Origin: Thiobacillus sp.
Lineage (GTDB): Bacteria > Pseudomonadota > Gammaproteobacteria > Burkholderiales > Thiobacillaceae
Reading direction: 5' to 3'
Assembly: GCA_019459055.1 (NCBI GenBank)
Contig: JAIBEI010000025.1
Coordinates: 1 to 64,000 of the forward strand
Length of the DNA: 64,000 nucleotides
The notes under the pieces are model-generated. The model made no database searches. It worked only from the letters and a program-made list of their open reading frames with translations, and was not told where the DNA came from. Positions 51,640 to 62,750 of this stretch are shown here, piece after piece (position 1 is the first letter of the stretch; every line of letters begins with the position of its first letter). The position numbers and the translations under genes were made by a program.

Positions 51640-53151
51640 TCAGCGCTTGCCGCCAAAGAGGCTCCCCAGCACGCCGCGGATGATGGCGCGGCCGACCTGG
51701 CTGCCGATGGAACGCGCGGCGGATTTCGCCATTGCCTCGACCGCGCCTTCGCGGCGTCCGCCACGCCCGCCCAGGATGTCTCCCAGCACGCCACCTGTGG
51801 GTTGTGCGGCGGCCTTGGCCTGCTGCTTCGCTTCGGCTTCTGCAGCCGCCGCTTGGGTTGCCTGCTCGGCGCGTGCCCTGAGGATTTCGTGGGCGGACTC
51901 GCGGTCGACGGTTTTGTCGTAGACGCCGGCGACCAGCGAGGTCTGCATCCGCTGCCGGCGCTGGGCGTCGGTAATTGGACCGATCTGCCCCTGCGGCGGC
52001 ACGATGAAGGCGCGCTCGACCATGCCGGGGCGGCCTTTCGCGTCGAGGAAAGACACCAGCGCTTCGCCCACCCCCAGCTCGGTGATGACCGAGGCTTCGT
52101 CCAGAGCCGGGTTGTCGCGCATGGTTTCAGCCGCCGCCTTGACCGCTTTCTGGTCGCGCGGCGAGAACGCGCGCAGCGCGTGCTGCACCCGGTTGCCCAG
52201 CTGCGACAGCACCTTGTCCGGCACGTCGGCCGGATTCTGGGTGATGAAATATACGCCGACGCCCTTGGAGCGGATCAGCCGCACCACCTGCTCGATTTTT
52301 TCCACCAGCGCGTCGGGCGCGTCGGTAAACAGCAGGTGTGCCTCGTCGAAGAAGAACACCAGCTTCGGCTTGTCGAGGTCGCCCGCCTCGGGCAGGTTTT
52401 CGTACAGCTCGGCCAGGAGCCACAACAGCAGCGTGGCGTACAGCTTGGGCGACTGCATCAGCCGGTCGGCCGAGAGAATGTTGATGACGCCGCGGCCGCG
52501 GTCGGTCTGGATCAGGTCGGCGATGTTCAGCATCGGCTCGCCGAAGATCCGTTCGCCGCCCTGCGATTCCAGCGCCAGCAGGCCGCGCTGGATGGCACCA
52601 ATCGAGGCGGTCGAGACGTTGCCGTATTCGGTGGTGAATGTCTTGGCGTTGTCGCCGACGAAGGCGAGCATGGTGCGCAGGTCCTTCAGGTCGAGCAGCA
52701 ACAGGCCGTTGTCGTCGGCCACCTTGAACACCAGATTGAGCACCCCGCTCTGGGTGTCGTTGAGGTCGAGCATGCGCCCCAGCAGCAGCGGCCCCATATC
52801 GGAGACGGTGGCGCGCACCGGATGGCCGGCCTCGCCGAACGGATCCCATAAAGTGACCGGATAGCCCTGGTGCTCAAAGCCTTCGAGCTTCAGCATTTCG
52901 ACCCGCTCGGCCACCTTGGCGTTGCCGCCGCCCGGCTGCGAAATGCCCGACAGGTCGCCCTTCACGTCCGACATGAAGCACGGCACGCCGATGCGGGAAA
53001 AATGCTCGGCCAGCGTCTGCAGGGTGACCGTCTTGCCGGTGCCGGTGGCGCCGGTGATGAGGCCGTGGCGGTTGGCCATCTGCGGCAGCAGGTACAGGTC
53101 GATGGCGGCGTTTCTGGCGACGAGCAGCGGTTCGATCATATCGGTTCCCAT
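51640..53151 (-). CDS. HerA/VirB4-like ATPase (DUF853/YjgR family)
   Basis: [50 protein letters not shown]. Confidence 0.9.
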   Translation of the reverse strand: MGTDMIEPLLVARNAAIDLYLLPQMANRHGLITGATGTGKTVTLQTLAEHFSRIGVPCFMSDVKGDLSGISQPGGGNAKVAERVEMLKLEGFEHQGYPVTLWDPFGEAGHPVRATVSDMGPLLLGRMLDLNDTQSGVLNLVFKVADDNGLLLLDLKDLRTMLAFVGDNAKTFTTEYGNVSTASIGAIQRGLLALESQGGERIFGEPMLNIADLIQTDRGRGVINILSADRLMQSPKLYATLLLWLLAELYENLPEAGDLDKPKLVFFFDEAHLLFTDAPDALVEKIEQVVRLIRSKGVGVYFITQNPADVPDKVLSQLGNRVQHALRAFSPRDQKAVKAAAETMRDNPALDEASVITELGVGEALVSFLDAKGRPGMVERAFIVPPQGQIGPITDAQRRQRMQTSLVAGVYDKTVDRESAHEILRARAEQATQAAAAEAEAKQQAKAAAQPTGGVLGDILGGRGGRREGAVEAMAKSAARSIGSQVGRAIIRGVLGSLFGGKR

Positions 53152-53203
53152 GGGCGTGATGCCGGAATTCTAGCGAGTTTGAATGGCGGCTTGTTGCGGT
53201 TGA

Positions 53204-54196
53204 CTAATCGTTCCACAGCCATGCTGCCCCGCGCACGCCGCTGGAATCGCCGAATGTCGGCGGCACCAGCCTGGTGTCGATGCGGTCGGAGAACACGTAG
53301 CGCGGCCACAGCCGGGGCACCGTGTCGTACAGGCGGGCGATGTTGGACAGGCCGCCGCCCAGTACGATGACGTCGGGGTCGAGCAGGTTGATGACGGCGG
53401 CCAGCGCGCGCGCCAGCCGCTCCTCGTAGCGCGCAAGCGTGGCGCCGCAGGGGCCGTAGCCGGCATTCGCCAGCTGCACGATTTCGTGTGCGGGCAACTC
53501 TTCGCCGCCGTAGCGCACGTGGTCGGCCGCCAGCGCAGGGCCGGAGAGCCAGGTTTCGATGCAGCCCTTCTTGCCGCAGTAGCAGGCGGGCGCGGCGTCG
53601 AGTTCGCGCGGGCTCGGCCACGGGTGCAGGATGGCTTCGCCGGTGGCCGGATGCTGCCCGGTGGAGGCGCGGTCGGCCTGGGCGCGGGCGAACTGGAAAT
53701 GGGGCAGGGGGCTGTGTCCCCATTCGCCGGCGATGGCGTTGGCGCCATTCAGCACATGGCCGCGCACCACCACGCCGCCGCCGACGCCGGTGCCGAGAAT
53801 CACGCCGAACACGGTTTCGGCTCCGGCGGCCGAACCGTCGGTGGCTTCCGACAGTGTCAGGCAGTTGGCGTCGTTGGCGAGTCGTATGTTTCGATTCAGT
53901 GCGCGTTCGAGGTCCTGCTGCAGCAGCTGGCCGTTCAGGCAGGTCGAGTTGCAGTTTTTCATCCGGCCGGACGCGGGCGAGATGGCGCCGGGGGTGCCGA
54001 TGCCGATGCGGGCAGTTTGTCCCAACTCGAATTCGGCCTGGTGGATCAGCGCGGCGACCGCGGCCACCGTGGCGAGGTAATCGTCCTGCGGGGTCGGCAC
54101 GCGGCGGCGCAGGATTTCCTGGCCGCCGGCGTCGAGCGCGATGAGTTCGATTTTGCTGCCGCCGAGGTCGATGCCGAAACGTAGAGTGGGAGCCAC
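53204..54196 (-). CDS. ROK-family sugar kinase (GTG start)
   Basis: [46 protein letters not shown]. Confidence 0.9.
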   Translation of the reverse strand: MAPTLRFGIDLGGSKIELIALDAGGQEILRRRVPTPQDDYLATVAAVAALIHQAEFELGQTARIGIGTPGAISPASGRMKNCNSTCLNGQLLQQDLERALNRNIRLANDANCLTLSEATDGSAAGAETVFGVILGTGVGGGVVVRGHVLNGANAIAGEWGHSPLPHFQFARAQADRASTGQHPATGEAILHPWPSPRELDAAPACYCGKKGCIETWLSGPALAADHVRYGGEELPAHEIVQLANAGYGPCGATLARYEERLARALAAVINLLDPDVIVLGGGLSNIARLYDTVPRLWPRYVFSDRIDTRLVPPTFGDSSGVRGAAWLWND

Positions 54197-54238
54197 GGTG
54201 TAAAATCTCCGGCTATTCAAATTTGCGTTGGAATCGAC

Positions 54239-54970
54239 ATGGCAGGACATTCGAAGTGGGCCAACATCCAGCACCGCAAGGGGCGCCAGGATGCCAAGCG
54301 CGGCAAGATCTTCACCAAGCTTATCAAGGAAATCACCGTGGCGGCCAAAATGGGCGGCGGCGACACGGGCATGAACCCGCGCCTGCGCCTGGCGATCGAG
54401 AAGGCCAAGGCCGAGTCGATGCCGAAGGACAACATCGAGAGCGCGGTCAAGCGCGGCACCGGCCAACTCGAAGGCGTCAACTACGAGGAAGTGCGCTACG
54501 AGGGCTACGGCATCGGCGGCGTCGCGGTGATGGTCGACTGTCTCACCGACAACAAGGTACGCACCGTCGCCGACGTGCGCCACGCCTTCGTCAAGCACGG
54601 CGGCAACATGGGCACCGACGGCTGCGTGGCGTTCCAGTTCAAGCACTGCGGCCAGATCATCCTGGAGCCGGGCGCCAGCGAGGACGCGGTGATGGAAGCC
54701 GCGCTCGACGCCGGCGCCGAGGACATCATCCCCAACGAGGACGGCTCGATCGAGGTGCTGACCTCACCCGAGCCCAGGGCCTTCGAGGCAGTGAAGGAGG
54801 CGCTGGAAAAAGCCGGCTTCAAGCCGGCGGTCGCCGAGATCACCATGCGCCCCGAATCCGAAACCGAACTCACCGGCGACGACGCGGTGAAAATGCAGAA
54901 GATCCTCGACGCACTCGATTCGCTCGACGACGTGCAGGATGTCTACACCAACGCCGTGCTCCCTGAGTGA
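54239..54970 (+). CDS. yebC: YebC/PmpR family transcriptional regulator
   Basis: [42 protein letters not shown]. Confidence 0.97.
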   Translation: MAGHSKWANIQHRKGRQDAKRGKIFTKLIKEITVAAKMGGGDTGMNPRLRLAIEKAKAESMPKDNIESAVKRGTGQLEGVNYEEVRYEGYGIGGVAVMVDCLTDNKVRTVADVRHAFVKHGGNMGTDGCVAFQFKHCGQIILEPGASEDAVMEAALDAGAEDIIPNEDGSIEVLTSPEPRAFEAVKEALEKAGFKPAVAEITMRPESETELTGDDAVKMQKILDALDSLDDVQDVYTNAVLPE

Positions 54971-55395
54971 GGCGTAAGGGGTAAGACGTGAAGCGGGTTC
55001 ACCATGAGCTTGTGGCTTGGCAGCAAGCCATGCTTCTGGTGAGGCAGGTGTACGAATTGACAGCGGAGTTTCCTGCTGACGAGCGATTCGGACTGGTGGC
55101 GCAAATGCGGCGCGCGGCTGTGTCGATCCCCAGCAATATTGCGGAGGGCGCAGCACGCCAGTCCAAACGGGAATTTGCACAGTTTCTGATCGTGGCGCGT
55201 GGTTCGCTGAGCGAATTGGATACGCAATTCAGAATTGCCCAGGATTTGGTTTTTTGTCCACCGCAGAGCGAACTGGAAATGCAGATAGACCGTCTGTTCA
55301 GTTTATTGGGTGGGCTACTCAAATCCCAGCGGGAGTCAGAAAAAACATGATAGCCCCCAACCGTGCTCCCTCACCTCTCACCCCTCACCCCTCAC
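54967..55395. mobile_element. Candidate heptamer-bounded element: left arm GTGAGGC-GTAAGGG-GTAAGAC-GTGAAGC (54967-54994), S23-like ORF, right arm CCCTCAC-CTCTCAC-CCCTCAC-CCCTCAC (55368-55395)
   Basis: Inverted arms read directly; inserted between yebC stop and the conserved start of RuvC. Mobility is inferred, not shown. Confidence 0.6.
54988..55350 (+). CDS. Four-helix-bundle protein (23S rRNA intervening-sequence protein S23 / Avd-like); GTG start lies inside the repeat arm
   Basis: [84 protein letters not shown]. Confidence 0.93.
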   Translation: MKRVHHELVAWQQAMLLVRQVYELTAEFPADERFGLVAQMRRAAVSIPSNIAEGAARQSKREFAQFLIVARGSLSELDTQFRIAQDLVFCPPQSELEMQIDRLFSLLGGLLKSQRESEKT

Positions 55396-55907
55396 GCATA
55401 CTGGGCATTGATCCCGGCCTGCGCCTCACCGGGTTCGGTGTGATCGAGCAGACCGGCCAGAAGCTGGCCTATGTCGCCAGCGGCGTGGTCAGGAGCGGGG
55501 AGGGCAGCTTGCCGCAGCGGCTGGGCGTGCTGTTCGCGGGGCTGAACGAGGTGATCGCCACCTGGCAGCCCGATACCTGCGCGGTGGAAATCGTCTTCGT
55601 CAACGTCAATCCGCAGTCGACGTTGCTGCTCGGGCAGGCGCGCGGGGCGGCGATCTGCGCCGCGGTGTCGAATGAGTTGCTGGTGGCGGAATACACCGCG
55701 CTGCAAATCAAGCAGGCGGTGGTCGGCCATGGCAAGGCTGCCAAGGAACAGGTGCAGGAAATGGTCAAGCGCCTGCTGAGTTTGCCCGTTGCCCCGACGG
55801 CGGACGCCGCCGACGCGCTCGCCTGCGCCATCGCCCATGCCCACGGCAGCCGGCTCGGCGCGCACTCCACCGCGGGCTATCGCGTCAAGGGCGGGCGGCT
55901 GGTATGA
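55347..55907 (+). CDS. ruvC: Holliday junction resolvase RuvC with repeat-encoded N-terminal extension ([25 protein letters not shown])
   Basis: [44 protein letters not shown]; nearest in-frame ATG overlaps S23 stop (ATGA). Confidence 0.93.
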   Translation: MIAPNRAPSPLTPHPSRILGIDPGLRLTGFGVIEQTGQKLAYVASGVVRSGEGSLPQRLGVLFAGLNEVIATWQPDTCAVEIVFVNVNPQSTLLLGQARGAAICAAVSNELLVAEYTALQIKQAVVGHGKAAKEQVQEMVKRLLSLPVAPTADAADALACAIAHAHGSRLGAHSTAGYRVKGGRLV

Positions 55908-56863
55908 AAACTGCGCTAGCGCCGCGTGAACCCTCCCTCGAGCGGCTGGCCAACCCGGCGCTGCGCTACCTGCTGGCCACGCGTCCGGCCTTCCTCACCG
56001 TCACCCTGGCCGGCTGCCTGCTCGGTTTCGCCACGGCCGTCGCGGGGGGCGCGGCGTTCGGCTGGGAACGCGCGCTGGCCACGCTGGTGCTGGCCTTGCT
56101 GGCGCATGCGGGCATCAATGCGCTCAACGATTATTGCGATCATCTGAACGGCACCGATGCGCGCAACATGCAACGTATTTATCCCTACACCGGCGGCAGC
56201 CGCTTCATCCAGAACGGCGTGCTGACGCCGCGTCAGGTTCTGGGGCTTGCGGTGGCGCTGTTCGCCGTCACCATCGCCGGCGGACTGTGGCTGCTCAGTG
56301 TGGCGGGCGCAGGATTGCTCTGGATTGGCCTGGCCGGGCTTGTCATCGGCTGGGGCTATTCCGCACCGCCATTGCAGCTGAACAGCCGGGGCCTCGGCGA
56401 GTTGTTCGTGGTGATCGGCATGCTCCTCATTGTCGCCGGCGCTGACATGGTGCAGCGTGGTGCGTTTGATCCGCTGCCCTGGCTGGCGGGTGCACCCTAT
56501 GCACTGCTGGCGGCCAACATTCTCTACATCAACCAGTTTCCCGATCGCGCGGCCGACCGCGCCAGCGGCAAGCTGCACTGGGTGGCGCGGCTGCAGCCCG
56601 CCGCCGCCACCTGGGGCTATGGCCTGATTCTGCTGCTGGCGGCGCTGGCGCTGCTGGGTGGGATTCTGCTGGGGGTGCTGCCGCGGGCCGCCGCGGGCGC
56701 GTTCGTCGCGTGGATTCCCGCCATGCAGGCGTGGCGCCAATTGCGGCGTTTTGCCGTCACCCCCGAACAACTCGCGCCGGCGATCAGGCGCACCCTGCTT
56801 GCCGCGCATGCGCTGCCTCTGCTGCTGGCGGCGACCCTGCTGTTATCTGGAGATATTTTATGA
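55904..56863 (+). CDS. UbiA-family prenyltransferase
   Basis: [35 protein letters not shown]; multi-TM. Confidence 0.85.
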   Translation: MKTALAPREPSLERLANPALRYLLATRPAFLTVTLAGCLLGFATAVAGGAAFGWERALATLVLALLAHAGINALNDYCDHLNGTDARNMQRIYPYTGGSRFIQNGVLTPRQVLGLAVALFAVTIAGGLWLLSVAGAGLLWIGLAGLVIGWGYSAPPLQLNSRGLGELFVVIGMLLIVAGADMVQRGAFDPLPWLAGAPYALLAANILYINQFPDRAADRASGKLHWVARLQPAAATWGYGLILLLAALALLGGILLGVLPRAAAGAFVAWIPAMQAWRQLRRFAVTPEQLAPAIRRTLLAAHALPLLLAATLLLSGDIL

Positions 56864-57435
56864 TCGGACGCATCACCGGAATTCTGAGCGCCAAGCAGCC
56901 GCCCCAGGTCCTGGTCGACTGCAACGGCGTCGGCTACGAAATCGACGTGCCGATGAGCACGTTCTACAACCTGCCCGCACTCGGCGAAAAAATAAGCCTG
57001 CTGACCCATCTGGCGATCCGCGAAGACGCGCACCTGCTCTACGGCTTCGGCAGCGAAATCGAGCGCGCGGCGTTTCGTGAGTTGCTGAAAGTTTCCGGCA
57101 TCGGCGCCAAGACCGCGTTGTCGGTGCTGTCCGGCCTGTCGGTCAACGACCTGTCGGCCGCGATTGCCGCGCAGGAAATCGGCCGCATCGTCAAGGTGCC
57201 TGGAATCGGCAAGAAAACCGCCGAGCGCCTGCTGCTCGAACTGAAGGGCAGGCCGGTGTTCGCGGGTGCGATTGCCGATACGGTAGCCGGTGGCGTGTCG
57301 GACGATGTGCGCCAGGCGCTGCTGGCGCTGGGGTACAACGAGCGCGAGACCACCGACGCCGTGCGCCAGTTGCCGTCCGATCTTACGGTGGGCGAGGCGA
57401 TACGGCAGGCGCTGCGGATCCTGTCGAAAACGTAA
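56860..57435 (+). CDS. ruvA: Holliday junction branch migration protein RuvA
   Basis: [35 protein letters not shown]; HhH repeats. Confidence 0.97.
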   Translation: MIGRITGILSAKQPPQVLVDCNGVGYEIDVPMSTFYNLPALGEKISLLTHLAIREDAHLLYGFGSEIERAAFRELLKVSGIGAKTALSVLSGLSVNDLSAAIAAQEIGRIVKVPGIGKKTAERLLLELKGRPVFAGAIADTVAGGVSDDVRQALLALGYNERETTDAVRQLPSDLTVGEAIRQALRILSKT

Positions 57436-57441
57436 GACCCG

Positions 57442-58947
57442 ATGTCAACACCCCCGCCAGGCCCGCGGCCTTCCGCCTCCCTGCAGCGTCATTTTTTATG
57501 GCTGCTGCTGGGCGTGGTCGGTTTGTTCGCGGCCGGCATCGCCCTGAGTCTGTGGCTCAGTCTGCAGGCCAGTGGCCAGACCCAGCAGCGCCTGCTGGAA
57601 CAGGAAGCGACACAGGCACGCGTCAGCGTGGTCCGGCTGCTGGACTACTACCACACGCTGATCGAGAACACGGCGCGCGACCCCGAGCTGCTCGACCTGA
57701 TGCGCGTCGGTTCGGTTGAAGAGCAGCAGCAGTGGGCTGTTTCCCGGCAACGTCTGCTGCCTGATCTGCTGGGGCTGGCGCTGGTCAATCCCCAGGGTGG
57801 CGTGCTGGGCGAGGCCGTGACGCTGCGTGTCGGGCCGCGCTGCCAGCAGGAGATGCAACGCGCGGATACCCTGACCAGCACCCGGCCGCTGCTGCACCGC
57901 GAGGTGGCCGGTCTCGAACACTTCGACCTGGTGTCGGCGGTACGCGAAACAGGGGGCGAGATTGTGGGGGGCGTCTTCTTGAGCGTTAGGCTGACCCAGC
58001 TGCAGCGGGTGATCGACGACTCGCGCCACCCGGACCATGCGCTCATGATCCTCGACGCCGCGGGCGACGCGATCGTGCGCCAGGGTGCGGTGGATGGGGG
58101 GCTGCGGGAAGTCCGGCTGGATATTCCCGGGACAGGCTGGACGCTGCTCGCCCAGGCATCGGCGCAGCGGTTCACGTACGGCGGCGAAACGCAGGTGCTG
58201 TCCGGGCTGCTGACGCTGGCTGCGGTGTTGCTGCTGCTGGGTGCGACCATGCTGCGGCTGCGCCGCACCATGCTGCATGACATCGTGTCGACCCGTGACG
58301 CCCTGACTGCGCTGGCGCGGGACGAGCCGGTTCCCGCCATCGTGCCGCACTACGTCGAATTCGAGCCGGCCGCTGCCGACATCAATCTGATCGCCCTTCA
58401 TCTGCAGGAGCAGCGTGCGCGGCTGGAACACCTGAGCCTGACCGACCCGCTGACGGGGCTGCCTAACCGGCGCGCATTCGAGATCCATTTTCCCTTGGCG
58501 CTGGGGCTGGCCGAAAGGCAGCATCCGGTCGCGCTGGTATTGCTGGATGTCGACCACTTCAAGGAGGTCAACGACCGCTACGGCCATGGGGTGGGTGATC
58601 AGGTTTTGCTGGCGCTGGCCCAGTCGTTGCGGGAGCTGACCCGGCGCGCCGACCTCGCGGCACGCCTGGCGGGTGACGAGTTTGTCGTGCTGCTGTCGGG
58701 GCTCGACGCGGCCGGGGTGGACACGTGGTATCAGCGCCTCGCTGACCGTTTCAGGAGCGAATTGAATGCGTTCGGCCTGGACCTGCAAACCAGCCTCAGT
58801 GCGGGGCAGACCTGGCTCGGGGGCGAGCCCGGCGATACCAAGAATGCCGCGCTCGTGCGTGCCGACCGTGCGCTCTATGAGGCCAAGGCCCGCGGACGCG
58901 GCCAACTGGTGCAGGCCGCCGCGCCCGCCGCCGACCCTGCGGAGTAG
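57442..58947 (+). CDS. Membrane diguanylate cyclase (GGDEF; RxGDEF-type motif RLAGDEF)
   Basis: [40 protein letters not shown]. Confidence 0.92.
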   Translation: MSTPPPGPRPSASLQRHFLWLLLGVVGLFAAGIALSLWLSLQASGQTQQRLLEQEATQARVSVVRLLDYYHTLIENTARDPELLDLMRVGSVEEQQQWAVSRQRLLPDLLGLALVNPQGGVLGEAVTLRVGPRCQQEMQRADTLTSTRPLLHREVAGLEHFDLVSAVRETGGEIVGGVFLSVRLTQLQRVIDDSRHPDHALMILDAAGDAIVRQGAVDGGLREVRLDIPGTGWTLLAQASAQRFTYGGETQVLSGLLTLAAVLLLLGATMLRLRRTMLHDIVSTRDALTALARDEPVPAIVPHYVEFEPAAADINLIALHLQEQRARLEHLSLTDPLTGLPNRRAFEIHFPLALGLAERQHPVALVLLDVDHFKEVNDRYGHGVGDQVLLALAQSLRELTRRADLAARLAGDEFVVLLSGLDAAGVDTWYQRLADRFRSELNAFGLDLQTSLSAGQTWLGGEPGDTKNAALVRADRALYEAKARGRGQLVQAAAPAADPAE

Positions 58948-58982
58948 AATTCGCGCTTGTCTGTCCCCAGCCTTCCGGCGTC

Positions 58983-60011
58983 ATGATCGAAACCGACCGT
59001 CTTATTGCCCCCGCCGCCGTCAGCCCGCAGGAAGAGCAGGTCGAGCGCGCGCTGCGGCCGCGCACGCTGGCCGAATACGTCGGCCAGGCGAAGACGCGCG
59101 AACAGCTCGAAATCTTCATCCATGCCGCCAGGAACCGCAGCGAGGCGCTCGACCACGTGCTGCTGTTCGGCCCGCCGGGGCTGGGCAAGACCACGCTGGC
59201 GCACATCATCGCGCGCGAGATGGGCGTCAACCTGCGCCAGACTTCCGGCCCGGTGCTCGAACGCGCGGGCGACCTGGCCGCGCTGCTCACCAACCTGGAA
59301 CCGAACGACGTGCTGTTCATCGACGAAATTCACCGTCTTTCCCCGGTGGTCGAGGAGGTGCTGTATCCCGCGCTGGAGGATTTCCAGATCGACATCATGA
59401 TCGGCGAAGGCCCCTCGGCGCGCTCAGTCAAGCTCGACCTGCCGCCATTCACCCTGGTCGGCGCGACCACGCGGGCCGGCATGCTCACCAACCCGCTGCG
59501 CGACCGTTTCGGCATCGTCGCAAGGCTGGAATTTTACTCGGCGGAAGAACTGGGCTTCATCGTGCACCGCTCGGCGGGCCTGTTGCAGATGAACCTGGAA
59601 GAGGCCGGTGCGCTGGAAATCGCCCGCCGTTCCCGCGGCACCCCGCGCATTGCCAATCGCCTGCTGCGCCGGGTGCGCGATTACGCCGAAGTCAAGGCGG
59701 GCGGGCAGGCCACCTGCGCGGTGGCGGATGCGGCGCTGGTGATGCTCGACGTCGACCGTGCCGGGCTCGACGTGATGGACCGCAAGCTGCTGTCGGCGGT
59801 GGTCGAGAAATTCATGGGCGGCCCGGTCGGGCTGGACAACCTCGCCGCCGCCATCGGCGAGGAGCGCGACACCATCGAGGACGTGCTCGAACCCTATCTC
59901 ATCCAGCAGGGCTACCTGCAGCGCACCCCGCGCGGTCGCATCGCGACGCCGCTGGCGTATCGCCACCTCGGCCTCGCCGCCCCCGCCGAACCCAACGCGG
60001 ATCTGTTTTGA
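58983..60011 (+). CDS. ruvB: Holliday junction DNA helicase RuvB
   Basis: [58 protein letters not shown]. Confidence 0.98.
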   Translation: MIETDRLIAPAAVSPQEEQVERALRPRTLAEYVGQAKTREQLEIFIHAARNRSEALDHVLLFGPPGLGKTTLAHIIAREMGVNLRQTSGPVLERAGDLAALLTNLEPNDVLFIDEIHRLSPVVEEVLYPALEDFQIDIMIGEGPSARSVKLDLPPFTLVGATTRAGMLTNPLRDRFGIVARLEFYSAEELGFIVHRSAGLLQMNLEEAGALEIARRSRGTPRIANRLLRRVRDYAEVKAGGQATCAVADAALVMLDVDRAGLDVMDRKLLSAVVEKFMGGPVGLDNLAAAIGEERDTIEDVLEPYLIQQGYLQRTPRGRIATPLAYRHLGLAAPAEPNADLF

Positions 60012-60013
60012 GC

Positions 60014-60411
<398 letters not shown>

Positions 60412-60415
<4 letters not shown>

Positions 60416-61104
60416 ACCCCGAACTCAGCCAGGATCTCTCCCTTCTCCATCTCATCCTCAACGCCTCGTTGCCGGTGCAGCTCGTCATGCTGCTGCTGCT
60501 GGGCGCGTCGCTGATGTCATGGTGGTTCATTTTCATCAAGATGTTCGCGCTCAAGCGTGCCTTGCGCGAAACCGATCGCTTCGAACGTGAGTTCTGGGGC
60601 GGCGGCGACATCAACGCCATGTATAAGCGGGTGGCCGCCGGGCGCGGCGAGGCGGGCGAAATGGCGCGCATCTTCGAGGCGGGGTTCCGCGAATTCATGA
60701 AGCTGCGGCAACAGACGGGGCTTTCGCTCAACGTCATCGTCGACGGCACCCGCCGCGCCATGCGCGCCACCTACCAGCGCGAACTCGACAGCCTCGAATC
60801 GCACCTGTCGTTTCTCGCCACCGTCGGGTCGGTGTCGCCCTATGTCGGCCTGTTTGGCACTGTGTGGGGCATCATGATCGCCTTCATGGGGCTGTCGAGC
60901 GTCGCCCAGGCCACGCTGGCGCAGGTCGCGCCCGGCATTGCCGAAGCGCTGATCGCCACCGCCATGGGCCTGTTCGCCGCCATCCCCGCGGTGGTCGGCT
61001 ACAACCGCTACACCCACGACATCGACCGCCTGGCCAACCGCATGGAAAGCTTCATGGAGGAGTTCTCCAACATCCTGCAGCGGCAGGCGACCAAGGCGTC
61101 CTGA
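60412..61104 (+). CDS. tolQ: Tol-Pal system protein TolQ
   Basis: ExbB/TolQ family; LATVGSVSPYVGLFGTVWGIMIAFMGL. Confidence 0.95.
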
Positions 61105-61107
61105 TTC

Positions 61108-61518
61108 ATGGCGCGGACCCGCAAACTGGTCGCCCAGATCAACGTCGTGCCGATGATCGACGTGATGCTGGTGCTCCTCGTCATCTTCATGGTGACCGCA
61201 CCCTTCATCAACCCCGCCCAGGTCGAACTGCCCAGCGTCGGCAAGACTTCGCAGACGCCGGCACAGCCGCTCGAAGTCATCATCAAGGAGTCGGGCGAAT
61301 ATCTGCTGAAAAACCGTGCCGTTTCCGGCGACGAACGGGTGGTGGAAAAGTCGGCGCTGGCGGCCGAAATCTCCGCGCTGCAGCGCGCCTTGCCGGATCA
61401 GCCTGTGGTCATCGCGGCAGACAAAAATGTGCGCTACGAAGAGGTGATGGACACCATGACCGTGCTGCAGAACGCGCAGATCACCCGCATCGGCCTGCTC
61501 GCGCGCCCGGCGCCTTGA
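61108..61518 (+). CDS. tolR: Tol-Pal system protein TolR
   Basis: INVVPMIDVMLVLLVIFMVTAPF. Confidence 0.95.
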   Translation: MARTRKLVAQINVVPMIDVMLVLLVIFMVTAPFINPAQVELPSVGKTSQTPAQPLEVIIKESGEYLLKNRAVSGDERVVEKSALAAEISALQRALPDQPVVIAADKNVRYEEVMDTMTVLQNAQITRIGLLARPAP

Positions 61519-61576
61519 TCCTTGGGGAGACGCTGATTCATTCTTTTTTTGATCATTGCCAGCGATATCAACGGAC

Positions 61577-61613
61577 GCTGGATTCCCACGTCGCTTCGCT
61601 GTTCGTGATGACC
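61577..61613. repeat. Dispersed-type short repeat (ctggattcccacgtcgcttcgctgttcgtgatgacc)
   Basis: Similar in style to the 19569-19621 element; intergenic between tolR and tolA. Confidence 0.45.
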
Positions 61614-61635
61614 GAATAAATCAGGGCTTCTTTAG

Positions 61636-62529
61636 ATGAACATGTCGGCAGATGCGCCCTTCGTTTCCCGTCCCCGCTCCAACCTCATCGCCGGCGCGCT
61701 GGCGCTGGGTGTGCATGTCGTCTTCGTGCTGTTGCTGGTGTTCGGCGTGTCGTGGCAGACCCGGCATCCTGCGCCGGTGATGGTCGACTTGTGGGAAGCG
61801 TTGCCGCCGCCCCCCCCCGTGGCCAAGCCAGCCACGCCGCCCATGGTCAAGCCAGCCAGGCCGCCCGCGCCGGAACCGGTGAAAACGCCCGAGCCGGTCA
61901 AAGTCAAGCCAGCCCCCCGGCCGGAAGTGGACGAGCCGCCGCCGCCCAAGACGCCCGACATTGCGCTGGAAAAAAAGAAGGCCGAGAGCGAACGCCAGAA
62001 AAAAATGCAAGCTATGCAGGCCGCAGAAGAGAAGGCCCGGGCCGAAGCCGCCAGGAAAGTGCAGGAAACGCAGCTGGCCGAACGGAAAAAACGCGAATTG
62101 CTGCGCCAGATGGAGGAAGAAGACCTGACGCGACGGATGGCGGACGAGGCCGCAGCAAGCGAGGCACGCCAGGCAAAACTGGCTGAAGCGCAGACCAAAC
62201 TGGCCGAGGCTGCGGCGGCCAGCAAGCGCCAGGCCGAGGTGGCGAGCGTCGTCGGGCAGTACCGCGACCTGATCAGCGCCAAGGTGCGCGGCAACACCCG
62301 CCTGCCCGACAATCTGGCTGGCAACCCCCAGGTGCGCTGCCTGGTGAAACTGCTCCCCACCGGCGAAGTCCAGAGCGTGCGGGTGACGCAATCGAGCGGC
62401 AACGCGGCGTACGACGAGGCGGTGGTGCGCGGCATCTGGAAATCCTCGCCGCTGCCCCTGCCGGGCGAGCGCGACGCGCGCGCCGCATTTGTCCCGGAAC
62501 TTTCTTTCGTTCATCGCCCCAAAGAGTGA
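61636..62529 (+). CDS. tolA: Cell envelope integrity protein TolA
   Basis: N-terminal TM, Lys/Ala/Glu-rich helix, C-terminal TonB-like domain; operon context. Confidence 0.92.
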   Translation: MNMSADAPFVSRPRSNLIAGALALGVHVVFVLLLVFGVSWQTRHPAPVMVDLWEALPPPPPVAKPATPPMVKPARPPAPEPVKTPEPVKVKPAPRPEVDEPPPPKTPDIALEKKKAESERQKKMQAMQAAEEKARAEAARKVQETQLAERKKRELLRQMEEEDLTRRMADEAAASEARQAKLAEAQTKLAEAAAASKRQAEVASVVGQYRDLISAKVRGNTRLPDNLAGNPQVRCLVKLLPTGEVQSVRVTQSSGNAAYDEAVVRGIWKSSPLPLPGERDARAAFVPELSFVHRPKE

Positions 62530-62750
62530 GCCAAAGGCACTGCGGCAAGCCGTCGGGGGGGCTGGATCGAGCCTGGCGGCAGGCGGGCAAGTGCCGGCAA
62601 AGTATTGACCTACGGCAATTCGCGGCAAGCGGGCTTCTCGCCATGACAAAAACGAGGGCTTGTGCGGGAGGCCCTGGCGGCCAGCCGGCCCTGCCGGCCA
62701 TGGTAAACTTATTCATCAATCAAGCATTTCCGATCGAGATCCCCAACTTC

